A DNA stretch of 64,000 nt from Blastococcus sp. Marseille-P5729 (GTDB taxonomy: Bacteria > Actinomycetota > Actinomycetes > Mycobacteriales > Antricoccaceae): contig NZ_OMPO01000001.1 in the NCBI RefSeq assembly GCF_900292035.1, forward strand, positions 1,701,292 through 1,765,291. Reading direction: 5' to 3'. Position numbers and translations under genes: made by a program. Below the pieces are notes generated by a model. That model searched no databases. It was not told where the DNA came from and saw only the letters and a program-made list of their open reading frames with translations. Below are positions 8,377 to 17,400 of this stretch, one piece after another. Position 1 is the stretch's first letter, and each line of letters begins with the position of its first letter.

Positions 8377-9327
8377 TCAGGTGCTGGTCAGGATACCGGC
8401 GCCGTACCCGTAGAACAGAGTGATCTCCAGCGGCCCGGTGGCCTCGATCTCCCAGGTCGTGCTCGCGCCGCTGCCGGTGATCTCGTTCTTGGTGAGCGTG
8501 TAGCCCTCGCCCTCGAGCGCGGCGACCCAGTCCTCGTACGCGGCCTCGGGATCGTCGACCTCGAAGCTACCGAAGCACGAGTTCTCATAGCAGTAGGTGG
8601 AATCCGGCGCGACGGTCACCGATGCCGGAACCGGGAACTCGCCGGGCAGGGTGCTCGATCCCGAGCCACCACCCGAGCCCCCGGTCGGCGAGGGATCCTC
8701 GGTCTCGGTCTCGGTCGGGCTCTCCGTCTCGGTCTCAGTGGGGCCACTATTGCCGCCCTGCTCCTGGGTGGTCGTGGCCGAGCTGGCGGACGAGTCGTCA
8801 TCGTTCCCGCCGGTCACCAGGATGATCGTCACGACGATCGCGGCCACCGCGACCAGCGCGGCGGCGATGATCCAGGGGAGCTTGCTGCTCTTGCTCGGCG
8901 GCTGACCCCATCCCGGTCCGCCGGGGCCACCTGGCCCGCTCGGGCCCATCGGGCCGGCGGCGGAGGCGCCGTACGAGCCGTCCATCTGCTGTGACGGCCA
9001 CGGCTGCCCGGCCTGGCCCTGGTAACCCTGATGCGGCTGGGTGTAGGCCTCGTACTGCTGCATGTACGGATCGGCCTGGTAGCCGCCCTGCTGCGTCGCG
9101 TCCTGCGGGTAGCTGCCCTGCTGCGCGGCGTCCTGCGGGCTATAGGAAACCGTCGGCGAGTCGTACTGCCCGCCCTGTCCGTTGCCTTCGTTGCCGTACC
9201 CGTTAGGACCGTAACCCTGGCTCTCGGGATGCTCCGGGCCGGGCTGTCCCTGATGGGGCTGGCCCGGACCGGCCTGTCCGTAGGGGTCCTGGGGATAGCC
9301 GCCGCCGTAATTGGGGGGAGTGGACAT
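8377..9327 (-). CDS. Proline/glutamine-rich single-pass membrane protein of unknown function
   Basis: 316 residues in four parts: a Gly/Pro/Gln/Tyr-rich cytoplasmic N-terminus (about 1-155) with repeated YPQDATQQG-like units, one membrane helix (LPWIIAAALVAVAAIVVTII), a Thr/Glu/Ser-rich external linker containing TETETESPTETETED, and a compact C-terminal domain of about 95 residues with a Cys pair (YCYENSCFG). This layout is common in actinobacterial envelope proteins, but the family is not recognised. ATG at 9327 is preferred over further upstream codons because the low-complexity cytoplasmic region starts there. A strong terminator follows. The Cys pair could form a disulfide outside the membrane. 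Confidence 0.75.
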   Translation of the reverse strand: MSTPPNYGGGYPQDPYGQAGPGQPHQGQPGPEHPESQGYGPNGYGNEGNGQGGQYDSPTVSYSPQDAAQQGSYPQDATQQGGYQADPYMQQYEAYTQPHQGYQGQAGQPWPSQQMDGSYGASAAGPMGPSGPGGPGGPGWGQPPSKSSKLPWIIAAALVAVAAIVVTIILVTGGNDDDSSASSATTTQEQGGNSGPTETETESPTETETEDPSPTGGSGGGSGSSTLPGEFPVPASVTVAPDSTYCYENSCFGSFEVDDPEAAYEDWVAALEGEGYTLTKNEITGSGASTTWEIEATGPLEITLFYGYGAGILTST

Positions 9328-9439
9328 CGCTTCTGCACCTGTCGCTCGAAGATCTGGGGGCTTCGCGTGACGGTCGCCGCTCGGCACACCGCGCCTGACT
9401 ACCGCCACGCAGACACCCTTTTCAGACACACTAGACGGT

Positions 9440-10468
9440 ATGACGGTTCCATCCACCCACCCGTTGGGTCGATTCATCGCAGGGCTGCCCAAGGCCGAGC
9501 TGCACGTGCATCACGTCGGCTCGGCGTCGCCGGCCGTCGTGGCCGAGCTGGCGGCGCGCCACCCGGGGACCGTGCCGACCGATCCAGACGCGCTCACCGA
9601 TTACTTCACCTTCACCGACTTCGCCCATTTCATCGAGCTTTACCTATCGGTCGTCGACCTGGTGCGTACGCCCGAGGATGTCCGGTGGCTGACCTACGGC
9701 GCCGCCCAGGAGCTCGCCGCGCAGGGGGTTCGGTACGCCGAGCTCACCTGCACGCCGGAGACCTCCGTCGTCCGCGGCATCCCGGCGGAGGGGTACGTCG
9801 AGGCGATCGAGGACGCCCGGCTGAGTGCACAGCGCGACCTGGGCATCGAGCTGCAGTGGATCTTCGATATCGCCGGCGAGAACGGCGTACCGGGCGCCGA
9901 CACCACCTTGCAGGTTGCCCTGGACCATGGCCCTTCGGCGCTGGTCGGCTTCGGGCTCGGTGGCCCGGAGATCGGCGTCCCGCGTGCGCAGTTCAAGCCG
10001 CACTTCGATGCGGCACGCTCGGCTGGACTCCTGTCGGTGCCGCACGCCGGTGAGTCGACCGGGCCGCAGACCATCCGGGACGCGATCGAGCACCTGAGTG
10101 CCGAGCGGATCGGGCACGGCATCGCGGCCGCCCAGGACCCGCAGCTGCTGTCGTTGCTGGCCGAGCGGCAGATCACCCTCGAGGTGTGCCCGACCTCCAA
10201 TGTCGCCACCCGATGCGTCGCCGACACCGCCCAGCATCCGCTGCCACAGCTGGCGGCGGCCGGCGTCCCCGTCACGATCAACAGCGACGACCCGCCGATG
10301 TTCGGCACCACCCTGTGCCGGGAGTACGAGATCGCGGCCGACCTGCTGTCCCTCGACCGCAACGGGCTGGCTGAACTGGCGCGCGAGAGCGTCCGTCGCT
10401 CATTCGCGCCGGAGCAGACCAAACCCCGGATCCTCCGCGAGATCGATGAGTATGTCGCCAAGCCCTGA
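9440..10468 (+). CDS. Adenosine deaminase-family amidohydrolase (possibly aminofutalosine deaminase)
   Basis: A zinc amidohydrolase of 342 residues. Metal and catalytic sites are visible: PKAELHVHHVGSASP (His-x-His) near residue 18, the VPHAGES His near 205, the ERIGHG catalytic Glu/His near 225, and NSDDPPMFG (metal Asp) near 285. The altered first motif (HVHHVGS instead of HLHLEG) and the FGLGGPEIGVPRAQFKP block recall the streptomycete enzymes assigned as aminofutalosine deaminases, so 6-amino-6-deoxyfutalosine in menaquinone synthesis is a candidate substrate. No other futalosine-pathway gene is nearby. A weak ribosome-binding site precedes the ATG. Confidence 0.85.
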   Translation: MTVPSTHPLGRFIAGLPKAELHVHHVGSASPAVVAELAARHPGTVPTDPDALTDYFTFTDFAHFIELYLSVVDLVRTPEDVRWLTYGAAQELAAQGVRYAELTCTPETSVVRGIPAEGYVEAIEDARLSAQRDLGIELQWIFDIAGENGVPGADTTLQVALDHGPSALVGFGLGGPEIGVPRAQFKPHFDAARSAGLLSVPHAGESTGPQTIRDAIEHLSAERIGHGIAAAQDPQLLSLLAERQITLEVCPTSNVATRCVADTAQHPLPQLAAAGVPVTINSDDPPMFGTTLCREYEIAADLLSLDRNGLAELARESVRRSFAPEQTKPRILREIDEYVAKP

Positions 10469-11348
10469 GGCCGGTCGGGCGCGTCCGAGCGCCCGGTCGA
10501 GATCAGTGGGCATCGCGCCAAGCCCACCGCGCAGCAAGCCGGCCGCGGGTGAGACCTCCCGCCGGTCGAATGGTGCGCGCACCACGGGCAAGCGAGCAGC
10601 TGCGGGCACCCGCGCGACGAGCGGGCGAGCTGCTGCCCCCACGCGTGCGGCGAGCGGGCGCTCCAGCAGTCCTGCACGCAGCACCGTCGGCGCGCGCCGC
10701 CCGGCGAAGCGCACGACGTCCTCGCGGCCCCGCAAGCGGATGTCGGCCGCCCGCGCCCGGATGCTGGCCCGCCGCCGTCGTGCGCTGAGCCTGCTCGTGG
10801 CCGCCGTCCTCGCGGCGACGACGATCTGGGTGATCTCCACGGGCGAGGATCCCGACGTCCGCACCGGGCCGGCCCCGACCGACCCGGCCGCCTTCATCGA
10901 GTACGCCGTGCTCCCGGCCCAGGAGGAGATGGCGGAGTTCGACGTCCCCGCCTCGGTGGCGTTGGCTCAGTCGATCATCGAGTCGCACTGGGCGCAGAGC
11001 GAGCTCACCGTCGAGGGACGCAACTTCTTCGGCATCAAGTGCGCGGGGGAGTCGCCGTTCGCCACCGGTTGCATGGAGAAGGTCACCACGGAGTGCACGC
11101 CGTCCGGCGAGTGCAGCGAGGTGGTCGACGCGTTCCGCACCTACGACAGCGCCGAGGACTCCTTCCGCGACCACGGTCATTTCCTGTCCAACAATCCGCG
11201 ATACGAGCAGGCCTTCGAGCACGTCGACGACCCCGACCGGTTCGCGCGCGAGATCCAGGAGGCCGGCTACGCCACCGACCCCGAGTACGCCGACAAGGTC
11301 ATCTCGCTGATGAACCAGTACGACCTGTACCAGTACGACGACGAGTGA
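10446..11348 (+). CDS. Membrane-anchored glucosaminidase (GH73-like peptidoglycan hydrolase)
   Basis: 300 residues. The first ~110 are a Ser/Arg/Ala/Thr-rich, strongly basic cytoplasmic tail; a single membrane anchor follows (RALSLLVAAVLAATTIWVIS, about 112-131). The external domain carries the glucosaminidase signatures VALAQSIIESHW (catalytic Glu about 179), NFFGIKCAG, and FRTYDSAEDSFRDHG, with C-terminal YATDPEYADKV. It should cleave N-acetylglucosaminyl bonds of peptidoglycan from the membrane. The start overlaps the deaminase gene by 23 bp; ATG at 10452 or 10740 (which would remove the basic tail) are alternatives. Translational coupling to the deaminase looks incidental. Confidence 0.8.
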   Translation: MSMSPSPEAGRARPSARSRSVGIAPSPPRSKPAAGETSRRSNGARTTGKRAAAGTRATSGRAAAPTRAASGRSSSPARSTVGARRPAKRTTSSRPRKRMSAARARMLARRRRALSLLVAAVLAATTIWVISTGEDPDVRTGPAPTDPAAFIEYAVLPAQEEMAEFDVPASVALAQSIIESHWAQSELTVEGRNFFGIKCAGESPFATGCMEKVTTECTPSGECSEVVDAFRTYDSAEDSFRDHGHFLSNNPRYEQAFEHVDDPDRFAREIQEAGYATDPEYADKVISLMNQYDLYQYDDE

Positions 11349-11357
11349 TCGGGTGGG

Positions 11358-12122
11358 TCACTGGGCGGTGAAGTGGGGGTCGCGGCGTTCGAGGTTGGCC
11401 CTGATGCCCTCGGCGCAGTCCTGGGTGGCCCAGTGGGCGGTCTGCTCGGCCAGCTCCCGGTCGAGCACCGCCTTGACCTCGTCGGCGAGCGAGCCGCGCA
11501 GCGTCTCCCGGATCGAGCGGACGGCGATCGGCGCGTTGCCCGCGATCTCGGTGGCGAGCTCGAGCGCACCGGCGTAAGGGTCGTCGTTCAGCCGGTCGAC
11601 CAGGCCGATCCGCAGCGCCTCCTCACCCTTGACCGCGCGAGCGGTCAGCAGCATCTCGGCAGCCTTCTGCTCGCCGACCAGCCGCGGCAGCGTGACGCTC
11701 AGCCCGAAGCCCTGATGGAATCCGAGCCGGGCGAAGTTGGCATGCAGGCGGGCGGACGGCGCGGCGACCCGGAAGTCGGCCATGACCGCCAGGCCCAGAC
11801 CGCCCCCGACCGCGGCGCCCTGGACCGCCGCGACGATCGGGGTGGCGATGCGGAACAGCTCGGCGGCGTGCGTGTAGAGGCGCCGGGAGGTCTCGGTGCG
11901 CTCCGGGCCGAAGCCGCCGCCGGAGTCGCCGAAGTTGGCGCCCGCGCAGAAGTTCTTGCCCTCGGAGCACAGCACGATCGCGCGCGTGTCGGGGTCGGCG
12001 TCCGCCTCGGCCCCGGCGTTCACGATCTCGCCGATGATCTCCTGGTCGAAGTAGTTGTGCGGCGGTCGGCTTACCTTGAAGACGGCAACGTACCCGTCTT
12101 TCGATACCTGTAGATCTCCCAT
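11358..12122 (-). CDS. Enoyl-CoA hydratase/isomerase (crotonase) family protein lacking both usual Glu
   Basis: A crotonase fold of 254 residues with the CoA-pocket motif SEGKNFCAGANF near residue 55 and the oxyanion-hole segment VQGAAVGGGLGLAVMADF near 100. The two glutamates of classical hydratases are absent: GGGCELA is GGGLGLA here, and the FGQPEI position reads LHANFARLG. It therefore may catalyse another crotonase reaction (isomerisation, hydrolysis, C-C cleavage) or use different residues. The NFARLGFHQGFG segment seems characteristic of a coherent subgroup. Last gene of the acyl-CoA dehydrogenase operon; a half copy of the TGCGGTGGG repeat lies in the gap before it. Confidence 0.85.
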   Translation of the reverse strand: MGDLQVSKDGYVAVFKVSRPPHNYFDQEIIGEIVNAGAEADADPDTRAIVLCSEGKNFCAGANFGDSGGGFGPERTETSRRLYTHAAELFRIATPIVAAVQGAAVGGGLGLAVMADFRVAAPSARLHANFARLGFHQGFGLSVTLPRLVGEQKAAEMLLTARAVKGEEALRIGLVDRLNDDPYAGALELATEIAGNAPIAVRSIRETLRGSLADEVKAVLDRELAEQTAHWATQDCAEGIRANLERRDPHFTAQ

Positions 12123-12141
12123 GCCCCTAGGTCCTCTCGTC

Positions 12142-12170
12142 TTGCGGTGGGTTCTTCCCCGCTGTGCCCG
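12142..12170 (+). repeat. Half copy of the TGCGGTGGGTTCT palindromic repeat
   Basis: TGCGGTGGGTTCT at 12143-12155 is identical to the left arms of the copies at 47950 and 48678, and the continuation TCCCCGCTGTG resembles their centres. No mirrored right arm is present. It lies in the 63-bp gap between the acyl-CoA dehydrogenase and crotonase genes. Confidence 0.55.
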
Positions 12171-12185
12171 GATGCAGCGAGATCG

Positions 12186-13202
12186 TCAGTGGATGATGCC
12201 CGAGCCGGAGACGATCACATCGTGCAGCGAGCCGTGCGCGGCGACGTCCTTGCCGAGGTCGCAGGCGAGCTGTTTCTCGTCGCCGTACTCGCCGCGCCAC
12301 GCGTAGAGCCGCCGGGTGAGCTGCTGCAGCCGGTACTCCTGAGTCATGCCGATCGCGCCGTGCGCCTGGTGGGCGGCACGCACGGCGACCGAGGCGTTCT
12401 TGTCGGTCACCTGCTTGAGCGCCTTGATCTCGAACGGCGCGGGGCCGCGTAGGCAGGCCAGGCCTGCGCGGTCGACGTTCAGCGACGACATCGTCGCCAG
12501 TTGGGCGAGCGTGACGACGTGCTGCTGCACCGCCTGGAAGCGACCGACCGGCTGGCCGAATTGCACCCGCTCGTTGGTATAGCTGCGGGTCAGCTCGCTC
12601 ATCGCCTCCAGCGCACCGGCCATCTGGGCCGCGCGCGCGAGCGCGCCCATCAGGAAGACGTCGGCCTCGGTCTCGCCGGCGATCGTGCCGTCGATGCGGA
12701 CGTCGTCGCTGGGCATGCCTGCCATGTCGACGCCCTCGCGGGTGACGTCGACCGGCGAGGTGTAGGCCTTGCCGTCGACGACACCGACGAGCAGCGCCGC
12801 GCCCCGCGCCCACGGGACCCGACGCACCTCGCCCGTCACCTTGTCGCCGTCCACCGAGAGCCCGTCGGACGTCGGAACAACGGCGAGCGCACCCTCGGGG
12901 ATCTGCTGCCCGGCCGAGGCCAGGACGGCTGCGGCGTTCATCGTCTCGGCCAGCGGCAGAGGTGCGGCGTACTCGCCGCTCGCGTGCAGGATCGCCAGTC
13001 CATCGAGGATCGAGCCACCGGACCCACCGGCGTCCTCGTCGACGCCGACGAGGTGCAGCCCCATCTCGGTGACCTCACGCCACAGCCGCTCGGGGACGGC
13101 GCCGTCTCGCTCTGCCTGCGCGACGACCTCGTGCGTGCAGCGCTCGCGGAACAGCCCGCGGACGGTCTCGACGAGGTCGCGATCGGCTCTTACGTCGCTC
13201 AT
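12186..13202 (-). CDS. Acyl-CoA dehydrogenase, short beta-type subunit (FadE-like)
   Basis: 338 residues, shorter than the usual ~380-400. It has the acyl-CoA dehydrogenase C-terminal domain (RSYTNERVQFGQPVGRFQAVQQH, about 215-237; read as RSYTNERVQFGQPVG then RFQAVQQH) and the late AHQAHGAIGMTQEY segment, but an abbreviated middle FAD domain. The pairing with the adjacent 376-residue dehydrogenase, overlapping in ATGA fashion, matches the FadE heterotetramers of actinobacterial sterol and side-chain catabolism, where each active site combines both subunits. It probably oxidises an acyl-CoA with its partner and not alone. The substrate is unknown. Confidence 0.85.
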   Translation of the reverse strand: MSDVRADRDLVETVRGLFRERCTHEVVAQAERDGAVPERLWREVTEMGLHLVGVDEDAGGSGGSILDGLAILHASGEYAAPLPLAETMNAAAVLASAGQQIPEGALAVVPTSDGLSVDGDKVTGEVRRVPWARGAALLVGVVDGKAYTSPVDVTREGVDMAGMPSDDVRIDGTIAGETEADVFLMGALARAAQMAGALEAMSELTRSYTNERVQFGQPVGRFQAVQQHVVTLAQLATMSSLNVDRAGLACLRGPAPFEIKALKQVTDKNASVAVRAAHQAHGAIGMTQEYRLQQLTRRLYAWRGEYGDEKQLACDLGKDVAAHGSLHDVIVSGSGIIH

Positions 13203-14329
13203 CGCTTGTTCAGCCCCTTCGAGATGACGGTGCGCAGGATCTCGTTCGTGCCACCACGGATCGACCAGGACGGCGAGACGAGGATGGCGCGGGCGAGCAG
13301 TGACTCGTACGGATCGTCGGAGTGCAGATCCGGCGTCCGGCCGTAGTGTCGCGCGACGATGTCGGTGCACTCCTGCTCGAATCGCGTCGCCATCTCCTTG
13401 ATGAGCGCGGCCTCGGTGACAGGCGTCTTGCCCTCGTCGACCATGCGCGCGACGGACAGCGACAACCCGCGGAAGGCCCAGCAGCGCGCGGCGATCGCGC
13501 CGAGATCGGCCTCGGCGGCGGTGTCGCCTTCGATCGTCCGTGACTTGGCCCAGTTCTCCAGGATCGGCATCACCGACATCCACCGGTCGACGCCGCCGCG
13601 CTCGAGTACCAGCTCAGCGGTGTTCTGGCCCCAGCCGCCGCCGACCTCACCCATGCGTGCCGAGTCGGGCAGGAACATGTCGTCGAAGTGCATCTCGCAG
13701 AAGTGCCTGGTGCCGTCGATGAACGGGATCTTGTGGATCGTGAGGCCCTCGGTGTCGCGCGGGACGACGAACTGGGTGAGGCCCTGGTGCTTGTCCTCCG
13801 ACGTCCGGAACAGCGCCAGGATGTGCGTCGACTCGTAGGCGCCCGAGGTCCAGATCTTCGCGCCGTTGACTCGCCAGCCGTCGCCGTCGCGGGTGGCGCG
13901 GGTGCGTAGGGAGGCGAGGTCGGAGCCGGAGTCCGGCTCGCTCATACCGATCGCGAACGACAGCTCGCCGCTGACGATGCCGGGGAGGATCTCGCGCTTC
14001 TGCTCCTCGGTGCCGTGCTTGGCGATGCTCGGTCCGCTCTGCCGATCGCCCACCCAGTGGTAGCCGACCGGCGCACCGACGGCGAGCAGCTCCTCGACGA
14101 CGATCAGCCGCTCGACCGCCGTCCGGCCGTGGCCGCCGTATTCCTTCGGGAGCGCCATTCCGAGCCAGCCTTGCGAACCGAGATCCTTCGAGAACTCCGG
14201 GTCCACCTCGCCGGACATGCCCAGCCCGAGCGCGTAGCTGCCCTCGGGAAGCCGCTCGCGCAGCCAGTCGCGTACCTGCCTCTGTAGGGCGAGCTCGTCG
14301 TCGGTGAGCTCGGTGGCTTCCAGCCTCAT
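13199..14329 (-). CDS. Acyl-CoA dehydrogenase, alpha-type partner (FadE-like)
   Basis: 376 residues with the FAD-binding blocks FAIGMSEPDSGSDLASLRTR (about 130-149) and KIWTSGAY, and the C-terminal SWSIRGGTNEILRTVISKGL. It forms an alpha,beta-unsaturated acyl-CoA using an electron-transfer flavoprotein. First gene of a three-gene minus-strand operon with the shorter dehydrogenase and the crotonase, together giving dehydrogenation and a following hydration-like step. The upstream space contains a 9-bp hairpin that ends the preceding acyl-CoA synthetase unit. Confidence 0.9.
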   Translation of the reverse strand: MRLEATELTDDELALQRQVRDWLRERLPEGSYALGLGMSGEVDPEFSKDLGSQGWLGMALPKEYGGHGRTAVERLIVVEELLAVGAPVGYHWVGDRQSGPSIAKHGTEEQKREILPGIVSGELSFAIGMSEPDSGSDLASLRTRATRDGDGWRVNGAKIWTSGAYESTHILALFRTSEDKHQGLTQFVVPRDTEGLTIHKIPFIDGTRHFCEMHFDDMFLPDSARMGEVGGGWGQNTAELVLERGGVDRWMSVMPILENWAKSRTIEGDTAAEADLGAIAARCWAFRGLSLSVARMVDEGKTPVTEAALIKEMATRFEQECTDIVARHYGRTPDLHSDDPYESLLARAILVSPSWSIRGGTNEILRTVISKGLNKR

Positions 14330-14363
14330 GGGCGCCTCCGCAGTCCTTTTATCCGAACCTACG

Positions 14364-14403
14364 CGCCACAGGATTACTTAGCAATGTGAACTAACCTGTG
14401 GCG
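14364..14403 (-). terminator. Hairpin after the broken acyl-CoA synthetase
   Basis: CGCCACAGG (14364-14372) and CCTGTGGCG (14395-14403) pair perfectly around a 22-nt AT-rich loop, starting directly after the synthetase stop codon. There is a possible terminator role, but no U tract is obvious. The AT-rich loop could equally hold the promoter of the downstream dehydrogenase operon. Confidence 0.5.
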
Positions 14404-14404
14404 G

Positions 14405-15768
<1,364 letters not shown>

Positions 15769-15775
15769 CGCATCC

Positions 15776-16219
15776 TCACTTGTCTACTGTCGTGGGCTTG
15801 GCGGTGGTGCGCGCCTTGGCGGCCTCACGGGCGCCGGTCTCGGCGACGCCGCTGGCCTTCGAGCGTTCGGCGAGCTCCCTGTAGGTCAGCGGCTTGCGCT
15901 CGAAGGCACCTTCGTGGGCGGCGATCGCCTCGCGCTTGACCTGCAGCTCGGGGTGCTTCTCGGCGAGCTTGGCGTGCTTGTCGAGCTGTTTGCGCCACTT
16001 GGTGATGATCTCGCGGTTGCCGTTGCCCAGACCCTCCCACGATGTCGGCGCCTCGTTCGGTCCGGCGGGCGCGGCGGCGCCGCTGTGAAAGGCGGGCGCG
16101 CTCATCATCCTTCGGGTCTGCTGGTCGCACAGCGGGCAGGGCGGGTTCGGGGTGTCGGAGCTCGGCACGAGGATCTCGAACCGGACTCCGCAGTCGCAGC
16201 GGTAGTCATACAGCGGCAC
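15776..16219 (-). CDS. FmdB-family zinc-ribbon protein
   Basis: 147 residues. The N-terminus PLYDYRCDCGVRFEILV followed by PPCPLCDQQTRR gives the four-cysteine zinc ribbon of the FmdB/CxxC-CxxC regulatory family. The rest is a charged helical region (KWRKQLDKHAKLAEKHPEL) and an Ala/Thr/Lys-rich tail. FmdB-like proteins often sit beside amidase or CoA-ligase genes, but their molecular role is poorly defined. It leads directly into the broken acyl-CoA synthetase with almost no gap, so the two were an operon. Confidence 0.8.
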   Translation of the reverse strand: MPLYDYRCDCGVRFEILVPSSDTPNPPCPLCDQQTRRMMSAPAFHSGAAAPAGPNEAPTSWEGLGNGNREIITKWRKQLDKHAKLAEKHPELQVKREAIAAHEGAFERKPLTYRELAERSKASGVAETGAREAAKARTTAKPTTVDK

Positions 16220-16275
16220 AGGTGGTCACTTTCCTTGCATGTCTGGCGACGGGTTCTGCCACGCTCTTACCGCAC

Positions 16276-16326
16276 GCGGTGGCTTCAACCACGCGATCAG
16301 GCGATGAGCGGGGTAAAAGCCACCGC
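16276..16326. repeat. Palindromic TGCGGTGG-type repeat, divergent copy
   Basis: GCGGTGGCTT (16276-16285) is mirrored by AAGCCACCGC (16317-16326), giving a 51-bp hairpin in the gap between the lactonase and FmdB genes. Arm sequence and length resemble the family members at 46429, 47944 and 48673. A further ACGGGTTCTGCCACGC just left of it resembles the arm again. Confidence 0.55.
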
Positions 16327-16358
16327 ATCCGGCATACGGCGGGGGGGCGCCGGGGGGG

Positions 16359-17177
16359 CTACGTGTAGTAGTTGCCCGGGCCGATCTTGAGCTCGTTGAG
16401 CTGGTTGGCGTCGTGGCCGAAGATCACCTTGGCGTTCTTCTGCTCGGCGATGTTGCGGATCCGCTCGACGGATTCGAACCAGGCGACCGTGTCGTAGACG
16501 ATGCCCGCGGCGACCGCCGGAGGACCGTAGCTCTCCTTCAGGTAGAGCGAATCGGAGGCGAAGATCATCGTGCCCTCGTCCTCGAGGTCGACCTGCAGCG
16601 AGAGCGTTCCCCAGGTGTGGCCTGGCGTCTGCAGGATGGTGACCCCCGGCATGATCTCGGTGTCCTCGGTGATCGTCGACAGCGGCAGCCCGTCGTAGTC
16701 ACTCTTGATGTGGGCGCCCTGGTTGTACCCGTCGAACGAGTAGGCCCCGACCTTCTCGCGCTCGTCGACGATGATCTTCGTGTCGGTGTTCGCCCACATC
16801 TGCGCGTTGGCGGCGTGGTCCAGGTGCAGGTGCGACAGCACCAGGTAGTCGATGTCGCTGGGCTCGAGCTTGCACTGCTTGAGCCGGTTGTCGAGCCACA
16901 TCTCCTCATCGACCGCGTCGCACGGGAAGAACTGCGCGAGCCCTGCCTTGCCCCAGCGGTCCTCCCAGTCGCGCGGGACGCCGGTGTCCCACAGCAGCTT
17001 CTCTCCGTTGGCGTGCTCGATCAGGACGACGTGAGTGGGGACCTCGACCCAGTCACGCTGTTTGTCGGTGTTGTCCGGCGTCAGCATCCGGGCCGGGTCG
17101 ATGAGCAGCCACACCAGGTCTGCGTGCATCGTTCCCGAGGTCATGATCGTGGCCTTGGTCTTGCCGTTGCTTGCCAT
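16359..17177 (-). CDS. Metallo-beta-lactamase-fold lactonase (N-acyl-homoserine lactonase-like)
   Basis: 272 residues with a complete dinuclear zinc site: SHLHLDH (His116, His118, Asp120, His121), TPGHTWGT (His187), FASDSLY (Asp209) and FGHDAN (His about 254). The LVLSHLHLDHAANAQ context and overall length fit the AttM/AhlD group that opens acyl-homoserine lactones or related lactones. It is divergently transcribed from the acyl-CoA ligase/GntR pair, so its natural substrate may be a catabolic lactone whose acid product is then CoA-activated. Quorum quenching is an alternative. Confidence 0.85.
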   Translation of the reverse strand: MASNGKTKATIMTSGTMHADLVWLLIDPARMLTPDNTDKQRDWVEVPTHVVLIEHANGEKLLWDTGVPRDWEDRWGKAGLAQFFPCDAVDEEMWLDNRLKQCKLEPSDIDYLVLSHLHLDHAANAQMWANTDTKIIVDEREKVGAYSFDGYNQGAHIKSDYDGLPLSTITEDTEIMPGVTILQTPGHTWGTLSLQVDLEDEGTMIFASDSLYLKESYGPPAVAAGIVYDTVAWFESVERIRNIAEQKNAKVIFGHDANQLNELKIGPGNYYT

Positions 17178-17269
17178 CAGCCCTCCAGGCTTGCTCGACT
17201 CTCGGCAGATCTCGGCGGTCGGCGACGCGTTGTCGCCGTCTTGTGATCTGCGCTACTATCACCCTGCAC

Positions 17270-17281
17270 TTTCTATAGAAA
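17270..17281. promoter_or_regulatory. Perfect palindrome TTTCTATAGAAA, candidate GntR operator
   Basis: This 12-bp perfect palindrome lies in the divergent intergenic region between the lactonase and the ligase-gntR operon, 130 bp before the ligase start. Its core TCTATAGA recurs 85 bp downstream. FCD-type GntR proteins bind short palindromes of this kind, so autoregulation by the gene at 19059 is likely. This is inference from position and symmetry. Confidence 0.6.
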
Positions 17282-17356
17282 GACGTCAAGTGGTGTCCGG
17301 GCCGGCGGCCGGGGTAGGTCCCGTGGACCGCGCCGCTCCCTGCACCGTGACCTGGA

Positions 17357-17364
17357 TCTATAGA
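17357..17364. promoter_or_regulatory. Second TCTATAGA palindrome, candidate GntR operator
   Basis: An 8-bp perfect palindrome identical to the core of the site at 17270, located 37 bp before the acyl-CoA ligase start. Two identical cores 85 bp apart in one divergent promoter region suggest cooperative or looped binding by the linked GntR protein. Confidence 0.5.
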
Positions 17365-17400
17365 CCCGCCCCGATCGTCATGAGCCGGAGGAACAGGCAG

